Source: Gemmatimonadales bacterium (GTDB lineage: Bacteria > Gemmatimonadota > Gemmatimonadetes > Gemmatimonadales > GWC2-71-9). Taken from it: DNA of 64,000 nucleotides. The notes under the pieces are model-generated. The model worked only from the letters and a program-made list of their open reading frames with translations. It did not search any database and was not told the origin of the DNA. Made by a program: the position numbers and the translations under genes. Below, in pieces: positions 27,071 through 36,629 of the stretch. Each line of letters starts with the position of its first letter. The first letter of the stretch is position 1. Location: NCBI GenBank assembly GCA_036500345.1, contig DASYCE010000032.1, positions 1 to 64,000 on the forward strand. Direction: 5' to 3'.

Positions 27071-28654
27071 ATGTCGATTCGTCCGCTTTCGCTTGCCATT
27101 GCCGCGACATTTCTTATCACCGGCACCGCCCTCGCCCAGCAGCAGGGCACACCTGGTGGTCCGGGAGGACGTGGCGGTGGGGGACGCGGTGGGCGCGCTG
27201 ACGGCGCAACGGAAGACACGACAGGCGTCCCGGCGATCGAGAAGATCTCGGTCACGCATCACACCACGAAGATCGACGGCAAGTCGATCGCCTACACCGT
27301 CCACGCCGGGACGATGGTCCTCCGCGACGACGACGGCAAGCCGAAGGCGTCGGTCTTCTTCATCGCCTACACCAAGGACCAGGAATCGGCGGCAACGCGG
27401 CCGCTCACCTTCTTCTTCAACGGCGGCCCCGGCTCGGCGTCGATCTGGCTCGACATGGGGATCATGAGCCCGATGCATCCCGACATGGGTCCGAATGGCT
27501 CGCAACCGTCGCCGCCGTACAATCTCGTAGAGAATCCGAATTCGCCGCTCGACGTCACCGACCTGGTGCAGATCGACGCGATGAACACCGGCTACTCGCG
27601 CCCGGCCAAGGGCGTGCGGCTCACCGATTTCACCGGCGGGCGCAACGACATCGCCATGTTCGGCGAGTTCATCCGGGACTACCTCGACAAGTACCAGCGG
27701 TGGGCCTCGCCGAAGTACCTCTACGGCGAGAGCTACGGCACCTTCCGCTCGGCCGGCCTCGCGTCCGAGCTGCAGAGCTCCGAGGGGATCGAACTCAACG
27801 GCATCATGCTCCTCGGCACCGTGCTCGACTATCAGTACATCTCGCAGGGGCCGACCAACGACATCGGCTACGCGACCTTCTTCCCGACGTATACCGCGAC
27901 CGCCTGGTACCACAAGAAGCTTCCCGCCGATCTGCAGCGGGAATCCCTGACGCAGGTGGTGCAGCAGTCACGCGAGTACGCCTTCGGCGACTACCTCACC
28001 GCGCTGGCCAAGGGGAACACCCTCGCGCCGGCCGAACGGACGGCGGTCGCCGCGAAAGTGGCGCGATTCACCGGCACGTCGCCGCAGTTCGTGATGAACA
28101 CCAATCTCCGCATCGATGCGGGCACCTTCCGCACCGAGCTGCTGCGCGACCAGCGCGAAATCCTCGGCCGCTATGATGCGCGTCTGATCGGGATCAACGG
28201 CAATGCCTCGAGTACGCGACAGGACTACGATCCGTCCGACGTCGCGCCGACCGGCGCCTTCATGTCGGCGTTCATGCGCTATCTCCACGATGACCTCGAC
28301 TACACCAGCAACCTCGAGTACTACCTCGGTGGCCACAACGGCGGCTGGGATTTCGGCGGCAACGGCAACGGTTATCCCAGCGAAGTCGAATCACTCCGCA
28401 GCGCGATGGCGAAGGATCCGTACCTCCATGTGATGGTTGGCGCGGGGTACTACGACACCGCGACGCCATTTGCGAACGCGGAGTACTCGTTCACCCACCT
28501 GGGCTTCGACAAGACGTACAGCGACCGGGTGGAGTTCAAGTACTACGAGAGTGGTCACATGGCGTATCTCAACCAGGCGTCGGCGAAGCAGCTCAAGGCC
28601 GACATCGCCAACTTCATCGCGGCCACCGTACATGGCGGGAAGCCATCGAATTGA
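27071..28654 (+). CDS. Exported S10-family serine carboxypeptidase
   Basis: A 527-residue secreted peptidase. Signal peptide cleaves after TGTALAQ; a Gly/Arg-rich linker (PGGPGGRGGGGRGGRADG) precedes the alpha/beta-hydrolase domain. Family landmarks are the oxyanion segment FFFNGGPGSASIWLDMG, the nucleophile S221 in YGESYGTFRSAG, D462 in YYDTATPFANAEY and H496 in YYESGHMAYLN. It removes C-terminal amino acids from peptides, probably in the periplasm. It is followed by the nucleotide pyrophosphatase-like gene with a TTGA overlap, so the two are one operon. Confidence 0.94.
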   Translation: MSIRPLSLAIAATFLITGTALAQQQGTPGGPGGRGGGGRGGRADGATEDTTGVPAIEKISVTHHTTKIDGKSIAYTVHAGTMVLRDDDGKPKASVFFIAYTKDQESAATRPLTFFFNGGPGSASIWLDMGIMSPMHPDMGPNGSQPSPPYNLVENPNSPLDVTDLVQIDAMNTGYSRPAKGVRLTDFTGGRNDIAMFGEFIRDYLDKYQRWASPKYLYGESYGTFRSAGLASELQSSEGIELNGIMLLGTVLDYQYISQGPTNDIGYATFFPTYTATAWYHKKLPADLQRESLTQVVQQSREYAFGDYLTALAKGNTLAPAERTAVAAKVARFTGTSPQFVMNTNLRIDAGTFRTELLRDQREILGRYDARLIGINGNASSTRQDYDPSDVAPTGAFMSAFMRYLHDDLDYTSNLEYYLGGHNGGWDFGGNGNGYPSEVESLRSAMAKDPYLHVMVGAGYYDTATPFANAEYSFTHLGFDKTYSDRVEFKYYESGHMAYLNQASAKQLKADIANFIAATVHGGKPSN

Positions 28655-29886
28655 GGCGTCTCACCGCGCTCACAATGCTCGCCGTGGCCGCCGGGTGCGG
28701 TGGCCACGGCGCGGGGGTTTCCGCTCCGGTCGCGCTGGCGCCCTCAACGCCGCAGCAGGTGCTGATCGTGTCGCTCGACGGATTTCGCTGGGATTACTTC
28801 AATCGTCCGGAAGCGCGCAACCTGCGCCGGCTCGCCGCGATCGGGGTCCATGCGACGAGGATGATTCCCGACTTTCCGTCGCTCACCTTTCCCAACCACT
28901 ACAGCATCGCCACCGGCCTCTATCCCGAGCACTCCGGCATCGTCGACAACAGCATGCGCGACGCGACACTCGGCGCCTTCCGGATGTCGGATACCGCCGC
29001 GGTGCGCAACGCCGCCTGGTGGGGTGGCGAGCCGATCTGGGTCACGGCGGAGAAGCAGGGGCGTCACGCCGGCACGTTCTTCTGGCCGGGGAGTGAGGCG
29101 GCGGAAGAAGGGGTGCGCCCGTCGCATTGGCTCCGCTTCAACGACCGGTTTCCCAACGCGCAGCGCGTCGACAGCGTCCTCGACTGGCTCTCGCTCCCGG
29201 GCGGTCAGGCTGTCTCGCTCGCGATGCTGTACTACAGCGACGTCGATCATGCCGGCCATTCGTTCGGCCCCGATTCACCTCAGGTCGACTCGGCCATCGC
29301 GCGTGTCGACACGATGATCGGGAAGCTGATTGACGGAATCGCCGCGCGGAACCTGACGCAGCGAGTGAACCTCATCGTGCTCGCCGATCACGGGATGACG
29401 GCGATTTCACCGTCCCGCGCGATCTACATCGATGATTACGTCCCGCCGTCCGCCATCGACATCGTGGACCTCGGCGCGATCGGATTGATCGCACCCCACA
29501 CCGGGATGCTCGACAGCGTGTACCGCAAGCTCAACGGCGCCAATCCGCACATGCACGTGTACCGCAAGGGCGAACTGCCGGCGCGTTTCCATTATGACAC
29601 CAACCCGCGGATCACGCCGATCGTCCTCGTTGCCGATCTTGGCTGGATGATGACGACGCACGCCCAGGCGTCGCGGCTGCTCGTCCTCAAGGGCGAGCAC
29701 GGGTACGACAATCAGCTGCCGGATATGGGAGCGCTTTTCGTGGCGGAGGGGCCGGCATTCCGGCGCGGGATCACCGTCCCGGCATTCCAGAACATCCACG
29801 TCTACGATCTGATCTGTCACATCCTCGGCCTGCATCCCGCGCCGAACGACGGATCGGCCGACTCGACCCGCGCCTTCCTGCGCTGA
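28651..29886 (+). CDS. Lipoprotein nucleotide pyrophosphatase/phosphodiesterase (NPP-type)
   Basis: A 411-residue alkaline-phosphatase-superfamily enzyme with a lipoprotein signal (LTALTMLAVAAGC). Metal and nucleophile motifs are VSLDGFRWDYF, the catalytic Thr79 in FPSLTFPNHYSIATG, YYSDVDHAGHSFGPDS, VLADHGMTAI and GEHGYDNQLPDMGALF, the full set for ectonucleotide pyrophosphatase/phosphodiesterases. It should hydrolyse nucleotide or phospholipid-type phosphodiesters at the cell surface. The TTG start overlaps the stop of the peptidase gene. Confidence 0.94.
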   Translation: MRRLTALTMLAVAAGCGGHGAGVSAPVALAPSTPQQVLIVSLDGFRWDYFNRPEARNLRRLAAIGVHATRMIPDFPSLTFPNHYSIATGLYPEHSGIVDNSMRDATLGAFRMSDTAAVRNAAWWGGEPIWVTAEKQGRHAGTFFWPGSEAAEEGVRPSHWLRFNDRFPNAQRVDSVLDWLSLPGGQAVSLAMLYYSDVDHAGHSFGPDSPQVDSAIARVDTMIGKLIDGIAARNLTQRVNLIVLADHGMTAISPSRAIYIDDYVPPSAIDIVDLGAIGLIAPHTGMLDSVYRKLNGANPHMHVYRKGELPARFHYDTNPRITPIVLVADLGWMMTTHAQASRLLVLKGEHGYDNQLPDMGALFVAEGPAFRRGITVPAFQNIHVYDLICHILGLHPAPNDGSADSTRAFLR

Positions 29887-29910
29887 CGGCGCGGCGTTCC
29901 GTCGCCGTCA
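29884..29910. terminator. Hairpin between convergent genes
   Basis: TGACGGCG (29884-29891) pairs with CGCCGTCA (29903-29910), overlapping the stop of the NPP gene. There is no clear T-run on either side, so termination strength is uncertain. Confidence 0.5.
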
Positions 29911-29930
29911 GCTGATTCCGATCAACAGCC

Positions 29931-31691
29931 TCAGCGCGACGGCCGGGCGCGGCGCAGCATCTCGTCGAGCTTGAATCTCCCGGTGCGCCGTTCGGCAGCG
30001 GCGAGACGCGGCGCGTGGGCGCGGAGCAGATCGCTCCGCGTGATGATGCCGACCACGGTGAACGGCGCGTCGCGGCTCACCACCGGCAGGCGTCCGACGC
30101 CGGCGCGCACCATCACGTCGGCAGCGTCGCGGAGCGATTGATCGGAATAGATCACCGCCGCGGCGCGCTTCACCAGATCGCCGACGAGGGTGTCGTCCGC
30201 GTGCTCGACCTTGAGATCACGTCGCGTCACCACGCCGACGAGGTTGCCGCTCGGATCGATGACCGGAAATCCCTGGTGTCCCGGACTTTCCGGCGCATTG
30301 AGCCGTACCAGGACAGCGTTGGCACCGGCGTCGCTCGCGAGGGTGACCACCTCGCGGGTCATCGCGCTGTCGACCGTCAGTCGCGCCAGGAAGTCCACCG
30401 CGTAGTCGTCCTGCACCAGAGCACCGCGGCGCGCCAGCTTCTCCGTCATGATCGAATGCTTCATCATCATCCGCGCCACGAGATAGGCGGCACTGCAACC
30501 GGCCAGGAGCGGAAGAAGGCCGAGGGGCTGACGCGTGGTCTCGAAGGCGAACACGACCGAGGTGAGCAACGCGCGTGACGCCCCCGCGAACATCGCCGCC
30601 ATCCCGACCAGCGCCGCCACCGGGGGAGCGATGCCGAGTTCGGGGAAGTGCAGCGCCAGCAGTCCTCCGACAATTGCGCCGAGGCCGCTGCCGAAGGTGA
30701 ACAACGGCGCGAGGGTGCCGCCGGAGGTGCCGCTGCCGAGGTACACGGTCCATGCGATGAACTTGAGCAGCACCAGGATCGCGATCACGCCGATGGTGAA
30801 ATTTCCGGCGAGGATCGCGGTGATATTGTCGTAGCCGACGCCGAGAATCCGTGGATCGATGTACCCGAGAACGCCGACGACGACCGCACCGATCGTGGGC
30901 CACCACATCCAGTGGATCGGCAGGCGTTCGAAGAGATCCTCGACGTCATAGACCGATCGCGTGATCCCGACCGCCACGACGCCGATGACCGCGCCAAGGA
31001 GCGCATAGCAGACGAGCGCTGTGCCGGTCGGTTCCGACACGTCGGGCATCGGGAAGACCGGCGCCGGGCCGAAGATCGCCATGCGCACGGCGGTTGCCGC
31101 GCACGCCGCAAGCGACACCGGGACGATCGACCGGGCACGATACTCGAAGAGGAGCAGCTCGACGGCCAGCAGTACCGCGGAGACCGGTGATCCGAACGTC
31201 GCCGCCATGCCCGCCGCGGCCCCGGCCGCGAGCAGCGTCTTGCGCTCGTCGCTCGTGACGTGAGCGTACTGGCCGAGGAGTGATCCGAGTGCGCCGCCGG
31301 TGGCGATGATGGGGCCTTCCGCGCCGAACGGGCCACCGGTACCGATGGCGATCGCCGCTGACAGCGGCTTGAGGATCGTCAACCTGGGCGGGATGCGGCT
31401 CTCGCCGTGGAGGACGCTGTCCATCACCTCGGGGATGCCGTGACCGCGAATCGCCGGTGATCCCCACCGTGCCATGATCCCCACCACGATGCCGCCGATG
31501 ATCGGGATCCCGATCATCGCGATGCCGAGCGGCGAGCCGGCGGGATCGGCGGGAGCAATCGAGACCTGCTGGTGAAACGCGATGTTGGTGATGAGCCGGA
31601 TCAGCGCGAGGAGAAAGACCGCGATGAATCCGCCGGCGAGTCCCACGCCAGTGGCAGCACCGGTAATGACCGCGAGCCGGCCCTCACGCAT
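29931..31691 (-). CDS. ClC-family chloride channel/antiporter with CBS pair
   Basis: A 586-residue ClC protein. Selectivity motifs are GHGIPEV (residues 83-89), GPFGAEGPI with the gating glutamate E125 and LGSGTSGGTLAPLF. A gating Glu is usual for both channels and H+/Cl- antiporters; prokaryotic members of this type are mainly antiporters. Two CBS domains fill the C-terminal 130 residues (VTRRDLKVEHADD; RLPVVSRDAPFTVVGIITRSD) and may sense nucleotides. The ATG overlaps the marR stop by eight bases, making a marR-clc operon. Confidence 0.93.
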   Translation of the reverse strand: MREGRLAVITGAATGVGLAGGFIAVFLLALIRLITNIAFHQQVSIAPADPAGSPLGIAMIGIPIIGGIVVGIMARWGSPAIRGHGIPEVMDSVLHGESRIPPRLTILKPLSAAIAIGTGGPFGAEGPIIATGGALGSLLGQYAHVTSDERKTLLAAGAAAGMAATFGSPVSAVLLAVELLLFEYRARSIVPVSLAACAATAVRMAIFGPAPVFPMPDVSEPTGTALVCYALLGAVIGVVAVGITRSVYDVEDLFERLPIHWMWWPTIGAVVVGVLGYIDPRILGVGYDNITAILAGNFTIGVIAILVLLKFIAWTVYLGSGTSGGTLAPLFTFGSGLGAIVGGLLALHFPELGIAPPVAALVGMAAMFAGASRALLTSVVFAFETTRQPLGLLPLLAGCSAAYLVARMMMKHSIMTEKLARRGALVQDDYAVDFLARLTVDSAMTREVVTLASDAGANAVLVRLNAPESPGHQGFPVIDPSGNLVGVVTRRDLKVEHADDTLVGDLVKRAAAVIYSDQSLRDAADVMVRAGVGRLPVVSRDAPFTVVGIITRSDLLRAHAPRLAAAERRTGRFKLDEMLRRARPSR

Positions 31692-32181
31692 GGCGACGTC
31701 CTCCGCGCCGGCGGTCGCCGTCGGGTTCGAGGAAGAGCCCGGCCGGTACGGCGCCGAGACCGGCGGCGCGGATCCACGCCTCGAGTGACGTGGCGAGGGC
31801 ACGGACGGTGCTCGGCGGCATCGTCTCGAGGGCGCGGGCAAGATGCGATTGCACCGGCACCGTGCTCCGGGCGAGGAGGCGTCGCCCGGTGGCGCTCAAT
31901 GCGACACTGATCCGTCGCCGGTCGCGCGGATCGCGCTGGCGCACGATCAGGCCGCGCGCCTCGAGGCGATCGAGGACGGTGCTCACCGTGGCCTGGGTGG
32001 TATGGGTCCGCGCGGCGAGTGCGTTCACCGTGGGGACCGGCCCGTCCACCAGCTGCTGGAGGACGAAGCGTTGCGCGGGCGTGATCTTGGCGCGTTGGTC
32101 GAGCTGGTGGGCGGAATCGACCAGAGCGCGGACCAGGCGGCGCAGCGCGTCGAGGGCGCGGCGATCGGCAGACGGAGACAT
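31684..32181 (-). CDS. MarR-family transcriptional regulator
   Basis: A 165-residue winged-helix regulator. ITPAQRFVLQQLVDGPVPTV and NALAARTHTTQATVSTVLDRLEARGLIVRQRDPRDRRRISVALSATG are the MarR helix-turn-helix and wing. The C-terminal tail (EPDGDRRRGGRRHA) is basic. It is upstream of, and overlaps, the ClC gene, and probably represses this operon in response to a small ligand. The divergent pRiA4b-like gene lies close by. Confidence 0.92.
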   Translation of the reverse strand: MSPSADRRALDALRRLVRALVDSAHQLDQRAKITPAQRFVLQQLVDGPVPTVNALAARTHTTQATVSTVLDRLEARGLIVRQRDPRDRRRISVALSATGRRLLARSTVPVQSHLARALETMPPSTVRALATSLEAWIRAAGLGAVPAGLFLEPDGDRRRGGRRHA

Positions 32182-32295
32182 ATAGATGCATCAATATAAT
32201 ACCCTGCAATGACGCATCCGTTCGGCACTTCCGGCGGCGAATCCGGCGCGATCTGCGGGCGTGGTATCTTCCGTCGTCTCCAACGTGCGGTGACC

Positions 32296-32886
32296 ATGTC
32301 CCGTCCGCGAATCCGCTTCGGTGAAGGGCGCGTCCTCCAGCTGCGCGTCGAACTCGACGATGTGGCACCGCTCGTGTGGCGACGGCTCCTGGTGTCGGGA
32401 CGCGCCTCGCTGCACGAACTGCATGACGTGATCGAGCGCGCGATGGGCGGCGCCGCCGACGGCGGCTACACCATTCGCGTCGACGGGATTGCGTACCACC
32501 CCGTCGCCGACGAACCGCCCCGGGGACGCGAGTGCGAAGCGACATCACTCGACGATCTCGGCCTCCACATCGGCGCCCGGTTCGAGCATCTCGCCGAAGC
32601 GCACGGCGAACCGTGGCATCACGTGGTCTCCGTGGAGCAGGTGACGCCGCGACTGGTGGGACAGCGACTGCCGGCCTGCATTGCCGGAGGTCGCGCCGCG
32701 CCGCCCGACGATTGCACCGGCCCGCGCGCCTACCGTGAACTGCTCGCGGCCCTCGTCGACCCGCTCGATCCGCGCACCGCCGATGTGCGCAGCTGGCTTC
32801 CCGATCACTTCGACCCCGAGTATGTAGATGTCACCGCGATCAACGCCGCTCTGGCCCGGATTCCCAAGCACCGCCCTGCCGCATGA
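32296..32886 (+). CDS. Plasmid pRiA4b ORF-3 family protein
   Basis: A 196-residue protein matching the pRiA4b ORF-3 domain (also a passenger domain in some IS1096-type elements): LQLRVELDDVAPLVWRRLLV, SLHELHDVIERAMG and GEPWHHVVSVEQVTP (usual YDFGDxWxHxI region), then CIAGGRAAPPDDCTGPRAYRELLAALVDPLDP and FDPEYVDVTAINAAL. Its function is unknown. ATG at MSRPRIRFG is preferred; an ATG 87 bases upstream is possible. No transposase is nearby. Confidence 0.87.
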   Translation: MSRPRIRFGEGRVLQLRVELDDVAPLVWRRLLVSGRASLHELHDVIERAMGGAADGGYTIRVDGIAYHPVADEPPRGRECEATSLDDLGLHIGARFEHLAEAHGEPWHHVVSVEQVTPRLVGQRLPACIAGGRAAPPDDCTGPRAYRELLAALVDPLDPRTADVRSWLPDHFDPEYVDVTAINAALARIPKHRPAA

Positions 32887-32893
32887 TCGATCG

Positions 32894-34597
32894 GTGACAC
32901 GCGCCCGCCAGGCGGCGCACGCCGCAGCGATGATCCTTCTCGCAGTCGCGATCGTGCCGGCGACAGCCGGCGCGCAGGTCGCAGATCTCGTACTGCGCCA
33001 CGCGACGATCTATACCGTCGACTCGACGCACCCCACGGCGCAGGCGGTCGCGGTGCGCGGCGGGACGATCGTGTACGTCGGCACCGATGCCGGCGTGCAG
33101 CGACTGATCGGTCCGTCGACGCAGACGATCGATCTCGCCGGGCAGTTCGTCTATCCGGGGCTCGTGGACGCGCACGCCCACGTCCCCGCCATCGGCGAGC
33201 GCGAGATGACCCTCAACCTCGAAGGAACTCGCACCAAACAGGCGTTCCTCGACAAGGTCGCCGCGGCGGTGAAGACCAAGCGCCCCGGCGAATGGGTCAC
33301 CGGCCGCGGCTGGATCGAGACGTTCTGGACGCCGCCGGCCTTCCCGACACGGGAAGATCTCGACCGGATCGCGCCGAACAATCCGGTGTGGCTGACGCGC
33401 GCCGACAGTCACGCGGGGATCGCCAACAGCGCGGCACTCAAGCTCGCGAGGATCACCGGCACGACGCAGTCGCCGCCGGGCGGAGCGATCAATCTTGATG
33501 CCGATGGCCAGCCCACCGGGATGCTGATCGATCACGCGCAGACGCTAATGATCGCGCTCCTTCCCCAACCGACCGAGGCGCACCTCGACAGCGCCTTCAT
33601 CCTCGCGTCGCAGCGCGAAGTGAGCCTCGGGTGGACGCAGGTTGGAGACGCGCACGGCAACTGGGACGAAGTCGACCGGATGCGCCGACTGATGCGCGCC
33701 GGAAAGTTCCAGTTGCGGATCTACAAGGCGATCGACGGCCCCGGCGCCGCTGCCGACAAACTGCTCGCGCAGGGACCCGGTCCGGTCGAACTCGACGATC
33801 ATCTGCAGGTGCGCGTCATCAAGCTGGTGATGGATGGTGCGCTCGGATCGCGCGGTGCAGCATTGCTCGAACCATATAGCGACGATCCGTCAACTCGCGG
33901 GCTGATCACGACCGACACCGTGGCCGTGAAGGCACTCCTCCCGCGCGCGCTGCGTGCCGGAGTGCAGGTGGAAACGCACGCCATCGGCGATCGTGCCAAC
34001 CGGATCATCCTCGACCTCTACGAACGGGCGCTGAAGGAGGTCCCGCCGTCACAACGGAAGATTGCCGATCCGCGCTGGCGGATCGAGCACGCGCAGATCG
34101 TGAGTCCGCAGGACATTCCGCGCTTCAAGTCCCTCGGAATCATCCCGTCGATGCAAGCCTCGCACGCGATCGGCGACCTCTTCTTTGCGCAGAGTCGCCT
34201 CGGCACCGAGCGGCTCAAGGGGGCATACGCGTGGGAAACGTTCCTCAAGCTCGGTCTGCCGGTCCCCGGCGGCAGCGACGCCCCGATCGAGCGCGGCGAG
34301 CCGATGATCGAGTTCTACGCGGCGGTGGCGCGGAAGGCGCTCGACGGGCGCTCCGGTCCACCGGAGATCTGGCATCCTGAGGAGGCGGTGACGCGCCAGC
34401 AGGCGCTCCGGATGTTCACCATCTATCCGGCATACGCCGAGTTCCAGGAGGATCGGCACGGGTCGATCGTGGTCGGCAAGGCCGGCGATTTCACCGTGCT
34501 CGATCACGACATCATGACGATTCCCGACGCGATGATTCCGAAGACGAAGAACGTCATGACGATCATCGCCGGGAAGGTCGTCTACCGCGCGCCCTAG
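32894..34597 (+). CDS. Exported amidohydrolase (YtcJ/amidohydrolase-3 type)
   Basis: A 567-residue metal-dependent hydrolase with a signal peptide (AAMILLAVAIVPATAGAQ). The composite-domain opening ADLVLRHATIYTVDSTHPTA, metal motif GLVDAHAHVPAIGE, VETHAIGDRANRIIL and WRIEHAQIV, VPGGSDAPIERGEP and the C-terminal GKAGDFTVLD are the full amidohydrolase-3 set. Substrate is probably an N-acyl or formamide compound; this is not determinable here. The GTG start is eight bases after the previous stop; ATG 12 codons later is an alternative. Its end overlaps the convergent response regulator by four bases. Confidence 0.92.
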   Translation: MTRARQAAHAAAMILLAVAIVPATAGAQVADLVLRHATIYTVDSTHPTAQAVAVRGGTIVYVGTDAGVQRLIGPSTQTIDLAGQFVYPGLVDAHAHVPAIGEREMTLNLEGTRTKQAFLDKVAAAVKTKRPGEWVTGRGWIETFWTPPAFPTREDLDRIAPNNPVWLTRADSHAGIANSAALKLARITGTTQSPPGGAINLDADGQPTGMLIDHAQTLMIALLPQPTEAHLDSAFILASQREVSLGWTQVGDAHGNWDEVDRMRRLMRAGKFQLRIYKAIDGPGAAADKLLAQGPGPVELDDHLQVRVIKLVMDGALGSRGAALLEPYSDDPSTRGLITTDTVAVKALLPRALRAGVQVETHAIGDRANRIILDLYERALKEVPPSQRKIADPRWRIEHAQIVSPQDIPRFKSLGIIPSMQASHAIGDLFFAQSRLGTERLKGAYAWETFLKLGLPVPGGSDAPIERGEPMIEFYAAVARKALDGRSGPPEIWHPEEAVTRQQALRMFTIYPAYAEFQEDRHGSIVVGKAGDFTVLDHDIMTIPDAMIPKTKNVMTIIAGKVVYRAP

Positions 34598-35235
34598 GTG
34601 AGCAGCCCCGCTTCGAGGACGAGGCGGGTGAGGCCGGCGATGGTGCGGATGTCGAGCTTGTCCATCAGCGATTCACGGTGGGTTTCGACGGTGCGGTGGG
34701 AGATGCCGAGACGCGCCGCGATCTCCTTGTTGGTCTCGCCGCGCGCGACGCCGAGGAGCACTTCGCGTTCGCGCGGGGAGAGGACGTCGAGCGGCGATTT
34801 CTCCGGCGGCGCCTGCTTTGCCGCGGCGAGCCGCGCCGCGATGCTCGGCGGAAAGTAGCTCTCCCCGTCGTAGACCGCGCGCACCGCGCGCCGCAACTCT
34901 GCTGGCGGTGAATCCTTGAGCAGATAGCCGCGCGCGCCGGCCTTGACGCTTTCGAGCACGTATTCCGGCTGATCGTACATCGAGAGGATCAGCACGCGGG
35001 TCTCGCTCTCGAGCTGTCGCATCTCCGACGCCACCTGGATGCCGGTCCGCCCCGGCATCGCAACGTCGATCACCAGGACATCGGGATGATCGCGCTCGAC
35101 GAGTGAGAGGGCCTCGTCGCCGTTGCGTCCTTCGGCGATCACCGACACGCCAGGCTCTCCCTCCAGCACGCGACGAATCCCCTCGCGCACGACCGCGTGA
35201 TCATCAACCACCGCCACTCGAATGCGATCTACCAT
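34594..35235 (-). CDS. NarL/FixJ-type response regulator
   Basis: A 213-residue DNA-binding regulator: receiver with DD at 11-12, phospho-acceptor D57 in VIDVAMPGRTG, K in GYLLKDSPPAEL, and a LuxR-type helix-turn-helix (LSPREREVLLGVARGETNKEIAARLGISHRTVETHRESLMDKL). It overlaps the end of the sensor kinase by seven bases, forming a kinase-regulator pair. Target genes are not shown; the pot operon begins on the other side of the kinase gene. Confidence 0.96.
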   Translation of the reverse strand: MVDRIRVAVVDDHAVVREGIRRVLEGEPGVSVIAEGRNGDEALSLVERDHPDVLVIDVAMPGRTGIQVASEMRQLESETRVLILSMYDQPEYVLESVKAGARGYLLKDSPPAELRRAVRAVYDGESYFPPSIAARLAAAKQAPPEKSPLDVLSPREREVLLGVARGETNKEIAARLGISHRTVETHRESLMDKLDIRTIAGLTRLVLEAGLLT

Positions 35236-36569
35236 CGTGGTTCCTCTTTCGGCGCGCGGATCTTGAGCTCATGCTCCGGCAATTCGACGACGATCTCGAC
35301 GCCGTGCGGTTTCACATTCACGACCGACACCGACCCGCCGAGCGCGGTGATCCGTTCCCGCATCCCGGCGAGTCCAAGATGGTTTGGCTCGCCGGCATTT
35401 GCACCTCCCGCGGGAATGCCGCGGCCATTGTCGCGCACGGCGAGGCGCAGCCGGTTCATTCCGGTCCGGAGTTGTACGGTGACCTCGGTGGCACCGGCGT
35501 GGCGCACCACGTTGGCGAGCGCTTCCTGCGCGGCGCGGAAGAGCGCCAGTTCGGCATCGGGCGCGAGCCGCGGTGCGGAATCGGGGAGGTCGACGGTCAC
35601 CAGTGCGGCGCCGCGATCCTGCATGTCGTCGGCGAGCGAACGGATCGCGGGGATGAGGCCCAGGTCGTCGAGGAGTGCCGGACGGAGATCGTTCATCACG
35701 CGCCGGATGCCGCGGATCCCGTTGTCGACCAGCTCAAGGACGTGGTCGAGACGATCACTCGTGGTGGCGTCGGCGCCTTCACGCAGCATGCCGACCTCGA
35801 GCTTCACCGCCGACAGCGTCTGCGCCGTTTCGTCATGCAGGTCGCGCGAGAGCCGGCTTCGTTCCGCCTCATGCTGCCGCACCATGAGCGCCGACAGGTG
35901 CGCGAGATCTTCGGTGCGGGTGCGTAGGCGCTCGGCGAGCTCCGACAGGACCATCATCCCGAATCCGATGCCGACGGCGAGTTCGAAGAGGATGTCGAGG
36001 AAATACCCCCACGCGCCCCACGCGCCGCGGGCGCGGAGGAGCGGATAGTCGAGATGGTGCAGCCCCCAGAGCGCGAAGGCGATCGCCACGAAGCGGGCGC
36101 CGGCGGCACCGGTCCGCTGGGCGTAGCGCCAGAAGACCCACCCGGTCCAGAGCGTTGCACCGGCGATGAGCGCCACCATCGGGGCGGCGGCGAGGACGAA
36201 GCGATCGAGTTGGTGGATCGCCACCCACGCCCAGAGGAGCGGGAAGAGCGCCACGGCGGCATAGGCCGGCCGCCACCGGGTGTCGCGCGAGAAGACCAGC
36301 GCAGCCCAGAGGATCGCCAGCGCGACCCACCCGGTGGCGACCTGGTGCCAGAAGAGCCAGGTGAGGTTGCGGGTGAGCAGGACGAGGATGATCGCGGCGA
36401 GGCGGAGGACGTAGAGACCCCAGGCGGCGGCCCACCATGCCAGCCATCGTTGCGGGAGGCGGCGGTAAAGGACCAGCGCCAGCAGCGCGAGACCGGCGGT
36501 GATGACCGCCTGAAACACCGCTTCGGCGAGCTCGGGTGACGCAGTGGTCGGCAGTGCGGCCTGCAGCAT
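35229..36569 (-). CDS. NarX/DegS-type sensor histidine kinase (HisKA_3)
   Basis: A 446-residue membrane kinase. Residues 1-215 have about seven hydrophobic helices, with Trp-rich segments (WLAWWAAAWGLYVLRL) and no large periplasmic domain. The HisKA_3 box RSRLSRDLHDETAQTLSAVK carries the phosphorylated His; LFRAAQEALANVVRHAGATE, DNGRGIP and LGLAGMRERI form the ATPase domain. It phosphorylates the downstream NarL-type regulator. Translation of the frame further upstream overlaps the divergent potA and is discarded; start codon to potA start distance is 60 bases. Confidence 0.93.
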   Translation of the reverse strand: MLQAALPTTASPELAEAVFQAVITAGLALLALVLYRRLPQRWLAWWAAAWGLYVLRLAAIILVLLTRNLTWLFWHQVATGWVALAILWAALVFSRDTRWRPAYAAVALFPLLWAWVAIHQLDRFVLAAAPMVALIAGATLWTGWVFWRYAQRTGAAGARFVAIAFALWGLHHLDYPLLRARGAWGAWGYFLDILFELAVGIGFGMMVLSELAERLRTRTEDLAHLSALMVRQHEAERSRLSRDLHDETAQTLSAVKLEVGMLREGADATTSDRLDHVLELVDNGIRGIRRVMNDLRPALLDDLGLIPAIRSLADDMQDRGAALVTVDLPDSAPRLAPDAELALFRAAQEALANVVRHAGATEVTVQLRTGMNRLRLAVRDNGRGIPAGGANAGEPNHLGLAGMRERITALGGSVSVVNVKPHGVEIVVELPEHELKIRAPKEEPRW

Positions 36570-36629
36570 CACGCCAAACGTGGTGTGGCCGGTGCGTCGG
36601 GGGTAGGGGCACGGTAGCTTTTCGGTTCC

